Notes: generated by a model not told the origin, from the sequence alone. 64,000 nucleotides of DNA from an uncultured Carboxylicivirga sp. (GCF_963668385.1 NZ_OY764327.1:992001-1056000), one strand, 5' to 3'. Counted from the stretch's first letter, positions 54,611 through 63,541 are shown. A program made the numbers and translations.

Positions 54611-54739
54611 TTGTTCATTTTATTATCAATCACAACATTATTCATGTTGATCCTGTTGCCCATAATTAAATCGAGAACATCCGATCCCAACTTTGATTCT
54701 TCTCCCACACTAATCGTACGTTCTATTTATTAGAATTCT

Positions 54740-55216
54740 TCAATATACCTTTTTTTCAAGAAATTTGTGTCTAACTTCCCCGGTATCATTAAAAAATAAA
54801 ATCTTTCTCCCTCGTTTCCCTCCTGTACTTGACGCAACAATTGGTATGTTACGCTCCTCTAACATTAATCTTGCAACTCTTATATTCCTCTCACCAATTA
54901 GCATCGAGTTTCCTGTTCCAGCTTCGAGCAACTCTCCGCCACCAAAAATCTTAGCAACAAGATCTTTACGATTACTGCCATAATAAAACATTCTCTCAAT
55001 CAGCTTATCAATGGCAATGTTACCATATTTAGGCGAAGCAAGGTCATTACCGTTCCAGTTTGGAAGCATATAATGATTCATACCTCCAAATTTTAGCTTC
55101 TTATCCCAAATACATATCGCAACACAACTACCCAATATGGTTTTGATCACATAAGGTTCTTTGCTGACATATAAGGAAGAGGGGTATAGAAAATGTTGTA
55201 AATATCTATTCTCCAT
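54740..55216 (-). CDS. cheD: Chemoreceptor glutamine deamidase CheD
   Basis: 158 residues. ILGSCVAICIWD holds the catalytic Cys31 and GGMNHYMLPNW the His48; GGGELLEAGTGNSMLIGERN is the family's central block. CheD deamidates receptor glutamines and tunes adaptation. It lies 11 bp downstream of the kinase-like gene and before cheB, the usual neighbourhood. Confidence 0.95.
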   Translation of the reverse strand: MENRYLQHFLYPSSLYVSKEPYVIKTILGSCVAICIWDKKLKFGGMNHYMLPNWNGNDLASPKYGNIAIDKLIERMFYYGSNRKDLVAKIFGGGELLEAGTGNSMLIGERNIRVARLMLEERNIPIVASSTGGKRGRKILFFNDTGEVRHKFLEKKVY

Positions 55217-55227
55217 CTAGCTTCACG

Positions 55228-56127
55228 TTAAAAAATCTCGTCTCCGTCATCAAAGAACACATCATTACCTTCGCCACTAAAACCTTCAATCATATTCTTC
55301 GCTTCAGGTAGTGTTATGGTAAATGTTGACCCTTCTCCTTTTTTACTATCTATTTCTATTTGACCTCCAAGTACATCCAATAATGCTTTGGTAATGGATA
55401 AACCTAGACCATGACCGCGGTTAATAGAATTAATTCCCGAATCCAATCTCTTGAATCGTTCGAAAATAATTTTTTGGTTTTTCTCCGAAATACCGGTTCC
55501 AAAATCTTGAACTGAAACATTCAACACATCATCATCAACCCAGATCTTTACAATAACCTTACTGTCTTTATAACTATACTTTAAGGCATTATTAATTAGG
55601 TTACTTAGTATTAATTTTAGTTTTTCAGAATCAGTTTTGAAATAAAAATTCTTACCAAAACCATAATCAACATTGAACTGCAAATCAATATCAATTCCCA
55701 TTTTTCTTGAGATAATATTGAATGAGTCGATTACTGTTTGAGTCAGACTTCTAATATTTACTTTAGTAATATTAGGAGCTATTTCACCAGCTTCAATTTT
55801 TGCGGCTACAAATATATTTCTAAGCTGAAAGTCCAGGTTAAAAGCTTCACTATGAATAAGCGCTACCATAGAAACTACCTTCTTCCAATCATTTTTTTCA
55901 ACAGAAAGAATTGCTTTTGATAAACCAAGAATTGACGTAAACGGGTTTACAATCTCATTCGAAATATTCGAAATAAAATGACTTTTTAAGGCTTCCGATT
56001 CTTTCAACTTTTTGGTTACCGACTGAAAATCCTTTGACAGCTCCTTCATCTCCGTGTCAAGCTTCTTTCTTTCTTCAAGCCTTGTTTTCAATTCGCGCAA
56101 AAGTTGCCTATCCGATAAGTTGCTCAT
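55228..56127 (-). CDS. Histidine-kinase-like protein lacking the phospho-acceptor His
   Basis: 299 residues, soluble, with an N-terminal coiled coil. The HisKA-like helix reads SHFISNISNEIVNPFTSILG, where kinases have F.A.MSHE; the His is replaced by Asn57. The C-terminal HATPase_c domain is intact: N box LSNLINNALKYS, G1 QDFGTGISE, F box FERFKR and G2 GHGLGLSITKAL. So it may bind ATP but cannot phosphorylate itself at the usual site. A short acidic tail ends in DDGDEIF. It lies between cheR and cheD in the chemosensory operon and may be a pseudokinase or an allosteric partner. Confidence 0.85.
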   Translation of the reverse strand: MSNLSDRQLLRELKTRLEERKKLDTEMKELSKDFQSVTKKLKESEALKSHFISNISNEIVNPFTSILGLSKAILSVEKNDWKKVVSMVALIHSEAFNLDFQLRNIFVAAKIEAGEIAPNITKVNIRSLTQTVIDSFNIISRKMGIDIDLQFNVDYGFGKNFYFKTDSEKLKLILSNLINNALKYSYKDSKVIVKIWVDDDVLNVSVQDFGTGISEKNQKIIFERFKRLDSGINSINRGHGLGLSITKALLDVLGGQIEIDSKKGEGSTFTITLPEAKNMIEGFSGEGNDVFFDDGDEIF

Positions 56128-56159
56128 AATTCTTTTTTTATTTTTATTCCGGACTTACT

Positions 56160-57026
56160 TTATTCTTTTCTAAAAATAGTGGGTTTAATGTGTTTCAATG
56201 GCACATTCATTCCCGACAATGATTCAGAGTGACCAATAAAAAACACTCCACCTGGTTTTAAATACTGACAAAGCTTATTTATCACCTTTTCCTGTGTAGC
56301 TCTATCAAAATATATTAATACATTTCTACAAAATATTACATCAAATTTATCAGCAACATCATATGTATTATCCATTAAATTTACATATTTCAATGTAATA
56401 TTTTTTTGTAATTCGGGCTTAACCCTCACCGATGGATTTTCTCTATTCTTACTCTTTAAAAAATATTTCTTTTTCATTTCAAGTGGGAGTAGAGCAACCT
56501 TATGCTCTCCATAAACACCTCTTGAAGCCGCTGTTAAAACTTTATTAGAGATATCTGATCCCATAATGCTAAAGTTAAACATCGGATTGTTTGCTTTATA
56601 TTCGTTTAATACGATTGAAATGGTATAGGGTTCTTCTCCACTTGAACAACCTGCACTCCATATTTTTAAACTGTTGCCATTAGCTGCTGTTTGAGGTAAA
56701 ACCTCATCTCGCAGAAAATCAAAATGCACTGGTTCGCGAAAAAAATCTGTTTTGTTAGTTGTAACAACATTCAAAAAATTAAAGATCTCTTTTTGCTGCC
56801 CATCTTTGCTAAAAAAGTAGTCTTTATACTCTCTATACGACTGCATATTTAGTTCGCGTATACGTTTCAATAATCTTCCTTGAAGCATTATACGTTTTAT
56901 CGGAGGCATTTTAATTCCAAATTCACTATAAATGAATTCGCTAAATGCATTGAAATCAGCTTCGGATAATTCAGCTTTGAAACAATCCAAATCTTTTTGA
57001 ACGTTATTATCCTTACCCTTAAACAT
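56160..57026 (-). CDS. cheR: Chemotaxis protein methyltransferase CheR
   Basis: 288 residues, canonical copy. The N-terminal helical domain includes IKMPPIKRIMLQGRLLKRIREL and TTNKTDFFREPVHFDFL. The SAM-binding motif KIWSAGCSSGEEPYT lies at about 121-135, and DVIFCRNVLIYFDRATQEKV follows. It methylates glutamates of the MCP encoded in the same operon. It starts at the base before the second cheW's stop codon region, so the genes abut. Confidence 0.96.
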   Translation of the reverse strand: MFKGKDNNVQKDLDCFKAELSEADFNAFSEFIYSEFGIKMPPIKRIMLQGRLLKRIRELNMQSYREYKDYFFSKDGQQKEIFNFLNVVTTNKTDFFREPVHFDFLRDEVLPQTAANGNSLKIWSAGCSSGEEPYTISIVLNEYKANNPMFNFSIMGSDISNKVLTAASRGVYGEHKVALLPLEMKKKYFLKSKNRENPSVRVKPELQKNITLKYVNLMDNTYDVADKFDVIFCRNVLIYFDRATQEKVINKLCQYLKPGGVFFIGHSESLSGMNVPLKHIKPTIFRKE

Positions 57027-57512
57027 CTAGTCAGCTTCTATGCTATTTTTGATTTCGTCTAATGCAATAATATCTTTATCATTGAATACTTGATCAGTAT
57101 TCAAGATCATAATCAAATTATCTCCTGACTTATAGGTAGCTGAAATATATCCAGGTTTAAAATCACTTTCAATGGTTTTAATCTTTTCCATATCTGATTC
57201 AAAAACATCTGATACAGCATCTACAATAATCCCAACTGAAAATATACCCGAATTATCAGGTTTATCAATCTCCAACACCACAATACAGGTTTGAGGTGTT
57301 TTTTGAACGGCCCCTAAATTAAACTTTATTCCAGTATCAATAACAGGAACAATATTCTCCCGATGATCAATTACCCCAGTGATATATGGTAAGCTTTCGG
57401 GTACTGATTTTGGATCTTCATATTCCAATATTTCTACCACTTTACCAACATGCACTCCGAAGGTATTATTACCAACAGAAAAAGTCAGATATGCATTGAT
57501 TAGCTCACTCAT
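57027..57512 (-). CDS. cheW: CheW-like coupling protein (second copy)
   Basis: 161-residue CheW domain: TFSVGNNTFGVHVGKVVEIL, then YITGVIDHRENIVPVIDTG, then VGIIVDAVSDVFE. It links the MCP to CheA in the receptor array. It lies 11 bp after the first cheW and abuts cheR. The C-terminal DKDIIALDEIKNSIEAD extension is slightly longer than in the first copy. Confidence 0.93.
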   Translation of the reverse strand: MSELINAYLTFSVGNNTFGVHVGKVVEILEYEDPKSVPESLPYITGVIDHRENIVPVIDTGIKFNLGAVQKTPQTCIVVLEIDKPDNSGIFSVGIIVDAVSDVFESDMEKIKTIESDFKPGYISATYKSGDNLIMILNTDQVFNDKDIIALDEIKNSIEAD

Positions 57513-57523
57513 TAATTTATCTT

Positions 57524-57970
57524 TTATTTTTCAATTTCAAGTACTGTTTCATCCAAATCTATAATGTGTACAAACTCTTCATTTTTATGAATGGTACCCA
57601 GAAATGAATTTACAATGCCGGAATTACCATGGTAAACCGACTCTTTTATTTCCAACCCGTCAATATCAAATACTTCTTTCACTCCATCTACCACTATACC
57701 TATCAAAGAGTCATTCTTTCCATCGGTAGATACTACTATGATAGAGGTGTCATTTGTATTTTCGATATTCTCTGTTTCCATCATCACTCTTAAATCTGCA
57801 ACCGGAAATATGTTACCGTGCAAATTCATTACACCTAATACATAATCCTTGGTATTAGGCACCCAAGTAATTTTGCCGAACTCTAGTATATTTCGCACTT
57901 TAAGAGTATCAAATGCGAAAACTTCTTTGTTCACATAAAATGAAATCAGTGATGTAATTTGATCTTTCAT
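57524..57970 (-). CDS. cheW: CheW-like coupling protein (first copy)
   Basis: 148-residue CheW domain: SFYVNKEVFAFDTLKVRNIL, then YVLGVMNLHGNIFPVADLRVMM, then GIVVDGVKEVFDI. It starts 5 bp after cheA. Two CheW proteins in one operon suggest either two receptor couplers or different array positions. Confidence 0.94.
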   Translation of the reverse strand: MKDQITSLISFYVNKEVFAFDTLKVRNILEFGKITWVPNTKDYVLGVMNLHGNIFPVADLRVMMETENIENTNDTSIIVVSTDGKNDSLIGIVVDGVKEVFDIDGLEIKESVYHGNSGIVNSFLGTIHKNEEFVHIIDLDETVLEIEK

Positions 57971-57975
57971 TGTGC

Positions 57976-60021
57976 TTATTTCTTTGTTCGGTATTTCTTA
58001 GCTGCATTGCTATGTATCATACGATTGGTATCTATTACCAAAGCAATACTTCCATCTCCCATTATTGTTGCTCCAGATATGTTTTCCTGCTTCTTTAAGT
58101 AGCGTCCCAATGGCTTCACAACAGTTTGATACTCACCTATCACCTGATCAACCAATAAGCCAATCTTACGATCTTCAAACTTAACTAATATCATTTGTTG
58201 ACCACCACCATCAGTAATCTCTGTATCAAATACTTCTCTAACATCAATATATGTATATTGTTGATCCTCGATAGACACAATATGATTTAATGTATTCCCG
58301 AAGTTAAGATCTTCTACAGCATGTATTTTTTCAATATTTGCAATTGGAATTACATATTGATTCTCTGCTACATTAACAAGTAATCCATCGATAATAGAAA
58401 GGGTCATTGGTAACTCAAGGGTTAATGTAGTACCTTGACCAACCTCTGAGTCTAAAGAAACTTCACCTCTAATTTCTCCAATTTTCTTTTTAACCACATC
58501 CATTCCAACTCCACGTCCTGAAACATCAGAGACTGTCTCTTTTGTAGAAAAACCACTCAAGAAAACTAGGTCGAATATTTCCTTTCTACTTAGTTCAACC
58601 TTCTCATCTATTAAACCCTTACTAATCGCTTTAGCTTTAATAAACTCGGGATCAATACCTTTACCATCATCAATTACTTGTACAATTACGCTAGCTCCAG
58701 AATAAAAAGCTTTAAAAACAATTGTTCCTTTAGGAGCCTTCCCATTCTTAGTTCTTTCGTCAGGCATTTCAATACCATGATCGACTGAATTTCGAATAAT
58801 ATGAAGAAGTGGATCTGTTAAATGTTCGATAATGTTTTTATCTAACTCAATATCTCCACCTTCAATTATGAAATCAATTTCTTTATTTAGTTCTTTTGAT
58901 AAATCACGAACTAAACGCTGAAAACGCATTAATTCACTCTGTAAAGGAATCAAGCTAATTTCAAAAGCATTATCACGTAACTGACGGCTTAACTTCTGAA
59001 TGTTTTCTGCTAGTGAAACAATATCCCCATTCCCATCCTTCTCAGCATACAAATTAAGCTGAGCCTGAATGGTTACAAGCTCACTAACAAGATTTACAAG
59101 GTCATCAATTTTGTTAGAATTAACCCTGATACTGGATATTTTATGCTCCTTTAGTTGAACCTTTTTCTTTGCATCTTTCTTCGCATCTTGCTGTTCATCA
59201 CTTGAACCACCAATTGCTTCAATCTGCTCTTTTTGCAAAGGTTTATCTTCTGCAACAGCTTTTGCGATTAAATCAGCTAGTTCATCGGACTTAACAATAT
59301 TACCTACTTTAAGCTCTTTAATATCAATCTCACACTCATCCTCAACAAAAATAAATACATCTTTTATTTCATTAATTGATTCTGATGTATTTAAAACTAC
59401 TTGCCAATAACAGAAATTAGTAATAGGTTGTAATTTGTCTAAGACTGGTATATCTTTTACAAAAGCTGCAACTTTAGCTTCCCCCATTGCATGAAGATCA
59501 TCTAGCAAGTAAAATGGATTAGTACCATTTCTTAAGATATCTTCATTGGGTTTTATGTTAATCAAGAAAGTTTTAGCACCATTGTTAACAGCTACCGATG
59601 GGCTAGTAACACTTGGAGCTGCTGTTTTTGCAACGGGTGAATCTAAATTAGATACTGCCTGAATTCGATTAATAAATTCAGTCTGATTAGAAATATCAGC
59701 AGCTTCAGTTAAATCTCCAACCTGAAGCAAATGCTTAATTTGATCAATCGCTTCAAATGTCATTGAAATGATATCAGTGGTAACGGCCAGTTTATCATTT
59801 CGGACCAAGTCAAAAACTGTCTCAAGATGATGCGTAAATTCACTTAAGTGGTTAAAACCGAACATCGCCCCTCCACCTTTTAGCGAGTGCATTGCACGAA
59901 AGATTCGCTCAATAATTTCACTGTTTTGCATATCCTTTTCCAATAGGAATAATGCTTCTTCCAGATCATTTATATTATCAAGTGATTCCTCTACGAATTT
60001 TTCTCTAAACTTATCAATCAT
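57976..60021 (-). CDS. cheA: Chemotaxis histidine kinase CheA
   Basis: 681 residues. P1 (HPt) carries the phospho-acceptor His45 in FRAMHSLKGGGAMFGF. A middle region (about 150-250, LLDDLHAMGEAKVAAFV, then DVFIFVEDECEIDI) resembles the P2-like or ferredoxin-like domain of some CheA classes. P3 dimerisation follows near SSIRVNSNKIDDLVNLVSELV (about 300-370), P4 has the N box HLTDPLLHIIRNSVDHGIE, G1 VIDDGKGID and G2 SGRGVGMDVVKKKI, and P5 is a CheW-like C-terminus. It phosphorylates CheY and CheB. Its start overlaps the HPt gene by 8 bp. Confidence 0.96.
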   Translation of the reverse strand: MIDKFREKFVEESLDNINDLEEALFLLEKDMQNSEIIERIFRAMHSLKGGGAMFGFNHLSEFTHHLETVFDLVRNDKLAVTTDIISMTFEAIDQIKHLLQVGDLTEAADISNQTEFINRIQAVSNLDSPVAKTAAPSVTSPSVAVNNGAKTFLINIKPNEDILRNGTNPFYLLDDLHAMGEAKVAAFVKDIPVLDKLQPITNFCYWQVVLNTSESINEIKDVFIFVEDECEIDIKELKVGNIVKSDELADLIAKAVAEDKPLQKEQIEAIGGSSDEQQDAKKDAKKKVQLKEHKISSIRVNSNKIDDLVNLVSELVTIQAQLNLYAEKDGNGDIVSLAENIQKLSRQLRDNAFEISLIPLQSELMRFQRLVRDLSKELNKEIDFIIEGGDIELDKNIIEHLTDPLLHIIRNSVDHGIEMPDERTKNGKAPKGTIVFKAFYSGASVIVQVIDDGKGIDPEFIKAKAISKGLIDEKVELSRKEIFDLVFLSGFSTKETVSDVSGRGVGMDVVKKKIGEIRGEVSLDSEVGQGTTLTLELPMTLSIIDGLLVNVAENQYVIPIANIEKIHAVEDLNFGNTLNHIVSIEDQQYTYIDVREVFDTEITDGGGQQMILVKFEDRKIGLLVDQVIGEYQTVVKPLGRYLKKQENISGATIMGDGSIALVIDTNRMIHSNAAKKYRTKK

Positions 60022-60412
60022 TTGTTCGAACGTTTAACCTGTCAATGTTTGTAAAAAAATGAATCAACGCATGTTTTTTATCATCTAAATCCAATAATTG
60101 ATCATTCTTTTTATTTAACACCTCCTGAATTAATGATACAACATCCTTTGTTTTATCAATAATATGATCATTTAGTACAATATCACCATCATGTAAACTT
60201 CGAAAAGCGGTTTCTACAGAGATGGCTATATCTGTAAGCTGATTAAAACCAAACATAGGTGCGGAACCTTTTATAGTATGCATAGTACGAAAAACTTTTT
60301 CTATCGACTCATCACTGAGCTTAATTGTTTTTGCTACTGCTAACTCTTTTTCCAACACTTTTAATTCAGTGCTGGTTTCCTCAACAAAAATATGTTTGAT
60401 TTTCTCTATCAT
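60014..60412 (-). CDS. Stand-alone HPt phosphotransfer protein
   Basis: 132 residues. FRTMHTIKGSAPMFGFNQLTDIA is the HPt signature, with the phospho-acceptor His45 at the same position as in CheA P1 (FRAMHSLKGGGAMFGFNHL); the two look like a duplication. There is no kinase domain, so it could take phosphoryl groups from CheA or CheY and act as a sink or branch. Both ends overlap neighbours by a few bases (cheY 4 bp, cheA 8 bp), showing translational coupling. Confidence 0.9.
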   Translation of the reverse strand: MIEKIKHIFVEETSTELKVLEKELAVAKTIKLSDESIEKVFRTMHTIKGSAPMFGFNQLTDIAISVETAFRSLHDGDIVLNDHIIDKTKDVVSLIQEVLNKKNDQLLDLDDKKHALIHFFTNIDRLNVRTND

Positions 60413-60774
60413 CTAAGAACTCTGGAAATTGCACTTAATAACTTTGCAGGAACAAAAGGTTTAATGATCCATCCTGTTGCACCAGCTTGTTTAGCTTCCA
60501 TCTTTTTAGAAGCCTGAGACTCAGTTGTCAGAAAAAGAATAGGAATATGTTTGTATGCATCCATTTCTCTTACCTTTCGTATTAACCCTAGTCCGTCAAG
60601 GTTAGGCATATGTAAGTCGGTGATAACAATATCGATAGTACGCCCATCTAAAAACTTAAGCGCATCTTCACCATCAACACCAACTAATACATCATAGCCC
60701 TCGTTTTGTAATGTAAAGTTGACTACTTCACGTATACTTTCTGAATCATCAACAATAAGAACTGTTTTAGCCAT
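60409..60774 (-). CDS. cheY: Chemotaxis response regulator CheY
   Basis: 121-residue single receiver domain: VLIVDDSESIR (Asp9, Asp10), phospho-acceptor Asp53 in VITDLHMPNLDG, Thr in LFLTTES and Lys in IIKPF. Its target is not clear here, because no flagellar genes are present; gliding, pili or a non-motility output are possible. It lies 25 bp after the STAS gene. Confidence 0.95.
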   Translation of the reverse strand: MAKTVLIVDDSESIREVVNFTLQNEGYDVLVGVDGEDALKFLDGRTIDIVITDLHMPNLDGLGLIRKVREMDAYKHIPILFLTTESQASKKMEAKQAGATGWIIKPFVPAKLLSAISRVLR

Positions 60775-60799
60775 AATATAATGTTCTATTTATTTTAGG

Positions 60800-61111
60800 T
60801 TAATTTAGTAAATAGTTGAAACCGGAATTTCCGATTAAAGTTTTCACTTCTTCTTTTAACTCTGAAGTTACAGTAACATTAGTTCCAGCAACATCAAAGG
60901 TCTTTTTAATTGAGAATAGTAATTGTATAAAAGTTACATCAACAGCATCCGGATCCTCTACTTGTATATCCAAATCTTTTGAGGTAGTCAATTTATCTTT
61001 TACTATCTCGGTTATACTCTCAATATAGTTAATAATTAGTTGACCTGAAAATCGTAAGATATTCTTTTCAGGCAACTCATCATACTGAACTTTATATGGT
61101 AGATTATCCAT
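60800..61111 (-). CDS. STAS-domain protein
   Basis: 103 residues. ILRFSGQLIINYIESITEIV, followed by the loop PDAVDVTFIQLLFSIKKTF and VTVTSELKEEVKTLIG, matches the STAS fold of anti-anti-sigma factors (SpoIIAA type). The phosphorylation site normally reads D-S-S-G; here it is Asp58-Val-Thr60-Phe, so only Thr60 could be phosphorylated. STAS proteins of this type are known in some chemosensory gene clusters. Encoded between the MCP and CheY genes, it is the likely partner of the SpoIIE phosphatase at the far end of the operon (inference). Confidence 0.85.
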   Translation of the reverse strand: MDNLPYKVQYDELPEKNILRFSGQLIINYIESITEIVKDKLTTSKDLDIQVEDPDAVDVTFIQLLFSIKKTFDVAGTNVTVTSELKEEVKTLIGNSGFNYLLN

Positions 61112-61121
61112 GAGCTAATTA

Positions 61122-62843
61122 TTAGAACTTTTCGTAATTATCAAGATCAAAATCCTTATCAAAATTTGAAAAAGGATTATCTTTCTTAGTTGTTACCTTT
61201 TTCTCTTCTGTCGGTTTAGGTTCGGAAACTGCTTCAACCTTAAGTTTATTTTCTACCGTAACAGATGCTTTCTTCTTAGCAGGAGCCTCTTTTACCTTGG
61301 TAACTTCACCATCAATTTTAAAGAAACTTACAACTTCATGTAAATTATCAGCTAAACGCGACAATTGATCAGAACTTTGCGTTAATTCATCAGAAGATGA
61401 TGCATTTTCTTGCGTAATCATATTTAACTGCTGCATTGCTAAGTTAATTTGCTCTGCACCCGTTTTTTGCTCCATACTTGCTGCTGAAATTTCTTTAATT
61501 AATTGAGTAGTTTTTTCAATATCAGGTACAAGTGCCTTTGCTTTATCTCCAGCTTTCTGTGATGTTTGTAAACCAGATTTTACCAATGAAACAATTTCGT
61601 CAGCAGCAAGTTTACTGCGTTCAGCCAATTTTCGGACTTCGGCAGCAACTACCGAAAATCCTCGTCCATGTTCTCCGGCACGAGCAGCCTCAACCGCAGC
61701 ATTTAACGCTAAAATATTTGTTTGAAAAGCAATATCACTAATAATAGTAATCTTCTCTGATATAGTCTTCATAACTGAGGCAGCTTGTGAAGAAAGACCA
61801 TCTGCAATTCCTACATCTTTAGCTGTTTCAACAGTAATTTTCTCTGTTTCTATCGAATTCTCTGTGTTTTGATCAATATTAGCCACCATTTCTTCTATAG
61901 AAGTAGATACTTCTTCTGCAGAAGCTGCCTGATCAGCAGAACCTTTAGATAATTGCATCGAACTGGTTTTTAACTGAGTACTAGAGGTCACCAAATCATT
62001 AGCATTATCTTTTATACTCATAACAGTTCGCTTAAGTTGATCTGCCATGGCAACTAAAGCTTTAGCTAAATCTCCAATCTCATCATCTTGATGAATATCT
62101 ACTTTTGCAGTTAAATCACCATCTCCAATTGATCTGGCAAAATATACTCCTTTATTAAGAGGCTTAACAATTGCACTATACAACAAATAGGCTGTACCAA
62201 ATGCAACTAAAACGACCAAAATACTCATTATTAAAATACCAACCTGAAGAAGAGTAAACTTACTATTTGTTTCATCAAGAGCATTATCACCAGCTTTCGC
62301 ATATTTATCGGTAAGAGATTCAATTCTTGTAGTAATATCATCACTTAAGGTGATAATCTCTCCACCATCCTGAACTTGTGGTTCAACCTCAAATAGAACC
62401 ATTACATCTTCATATGCTGCAAACGAGTTTAGACTACTCATTACATACTGCTGCATTTGAAATAATGAATCTATATCATGGAAAATGGAGTCAGTTTTTA
62501 AAGCATCACTATGTTCCCAATCTTTGTAGAACTCCTTAATTTCACTTTTTAATTGAGGATATTCTTTTTCATGAATATCTTTCAACCTCACTTTATCAGG
62601 AGTATCCGACTGCTTATCGATAAACACCCAACTGCGAACCAACATTTTAGTGTTAGTAACCATCATTGACAGATGGTTCATTTTTTCTGATGAAGGAGAA
62701 TAAACTCCTGTTAATTTACTATTTAAATTTTTACTCGAAGTAAGGGTTGAGAATGTCCAAATACCATTACCGATAATTAGTAATAAAATGACACCAAAAC
62801 CCCAAAGTAACTTCTGGGCAATATTAAGTTTGATATTCTTCAT
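61122..62843 (-). CDS. Methyl-accepting chemotaxis protein
   Basis: 573 residues. Transmembrane helix 1 (about 12-32), a periplasmic four-helix-bundle-like sensor (about 35-195), transmembrane helix 2 (about 200-222), a HAMP domain (about 225-277), then the cytoplasmic signalling hairpin with the tip [28 protein letters not shown] near 385-412. A Lys/Glu-rich linker leads to a C-terminal tail ending in NYEKF. This fits the consensus x-[HFYW]-x-x-[HFYW] of the pentapeptide that tethers CheR and CheB. It is the first gene of the operon and the only MCP in the window. Confidence 0.94.
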   Translation of the reverse strand: MKNIKLNIAQKLLWGFGVILLLIIGNGIWTFSTLTSSKNLNSKLTGVYSPSSEKMNHLSMMVTNTKMLVRSWVFIDKQSDTPDKVRLKDIHEKEYPQLKSEIKEFYKDWEHSDALKTDSIFHDIDSLFQMQQYVMSSLNSFAAYEDVMVLFEVEPQVQDGGEIITLSDDITTRIESLTDKYAKAGDNALDETNSKFTLLQVGILIMSILVVLVAFGTAYLLYSAIVKPLNKGVYFARSIGDGDLTAKVDIHQDDEIGDLAKALVAMADQLKRTVMSIKDNANDLVTSSTQLKTSSMQLSKGSADQAASAEEVSTSIEEMVANIDQNTENSIETEKITVETAKDVGIADGLSSQAASVMKTISEKITIISDIAFQTNILALNAAVEAARAGEHGRGFSVVAAEVRKLAERSKLAADEIVSLVKSGLQTSQKAGDKAKALVPDIEKTTQLIKEISAASMEQKTGAEQINLAMQQLNMITQENASSSDELTQSSDQLSRLADNLHEVVSFFKIDGEVTKVKEAPAKKKASVTVENKLKVEAVSEPKPTEEKKVTTKKDNPFSNFDKDFDLDNYEKF

Positions 62844-62903
62844 TCGAATTCGGTTTATTTCTCAATTGACTTCCAAAATGCAGCTGAACACAGTGCCCGC
62901 AGA

Positions 62904-62934
62904 CAAAAATAGAATCCTATTATAATTCTACAAA
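62904..62934 (-). promoter_or_regulatory. Promoter of the chemosensory operon
   Basis: On the minus strand the -33 box TTTG (62931-62934) is followed after exactly 19 bp by the -7 box TATTTTTG (62904-62911). The MCP start codon lies about 60 bp downstream. Confidence 0.82.
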
Positions 62935-63028
62935 TAGATTATCCTATTATTCAACTCCAATATGGTAAATTAATTTCAAAATATAATTAATTATAAACTT
63001 AGTCAATATTTAGATTAAAGGAAAGCCC

Positions 63029-63541
63029 CTATAGCGAAATAGCAGCTGGCAGACTTTCTAATTTTGAACTAATCTGCAATCCAGATTTTGCTGCATTGGA
63101 TTTATGAATTTCAAATTTGAGTTTTTCATCCCTCACAACAAAATTAAACATCGCCCCATTATCTGTTGCACCTTCGGATTCACAAACGATCAACGTATTT
63201 TTTCCACCAACCTTACTTTGTATTGCAGAAGCATTTCTGCTGAAATTAATGGAAGATGAAACAAACAAAACCTGACAGTCTTCAATTTCATCCACAGATT
63301 TAAATTCCTTAATTACTACCTCTTGATATCCAAATTTTTTACCTTCAGATAACTTCTCCAACCAACTTCCAATCTCTTTGTCTTTAACTACTCCAATTAC
63401 AAAATCGCCTTCTTTAGTAGCCTCAGGCCAGCCGATATGACGAATAAAATTCAGCGTAAATACTGATTTAAATCTAGCGATTTGTGAATTGGCAGCTAAT
63501 GGCAATAGCATTAAGCTCACAAAGAACAAAATCTTTTTCAT
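63029..63541 (-). CDS. YfiR/DUF4154-family exported protein
   Basis: 170 residues from the start at MKKILFFVSLML (an ATG at 63565 would put nine extra residues before the signal peptide). After cleavage near AANSQ, the mature protein begins IARFKSVFTLNFIRHIGWPE and contains FVIGVVKDKEIGSWLEKLSEGK, VLFVSSSI and NTLIVCESEGA. This is the YfiR/DUF4154 pattern of periplasmic regulators that elsewhere control a partner diguanylate cyclase. No GGDEF partner is nearby, so its partner is unknown; a periplasmic link to the adjacent MCP sensor is a possibility. It is separated from the MCP by 185 bp with the operon promoter. Confidence 0.82.
   Translation of the reverse strand: MKKILFFVSLMLLPLAANSQIARFKSVFTLNFIRHIGWPEATKEGDFVIGVVKDKEIGSWLEKLSEGKKFGYQEVVIKEFKSVDEIEDCQVLFVSSSINFSRNASAIQSKVGGKNTLIVCESEGATDNGAMFNFVVRDEKLKFEIHKSNAAKSGLQISSKLESLPAAISL

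Noticed and set aside
54611-54739. Open minus-strand frame of about 45 codons between cheD and cheB
   Set aside because: It has no start codon at its beginning and no recognisable motif, and it runs into cheB in another frame; it is probably a chance open stretch.
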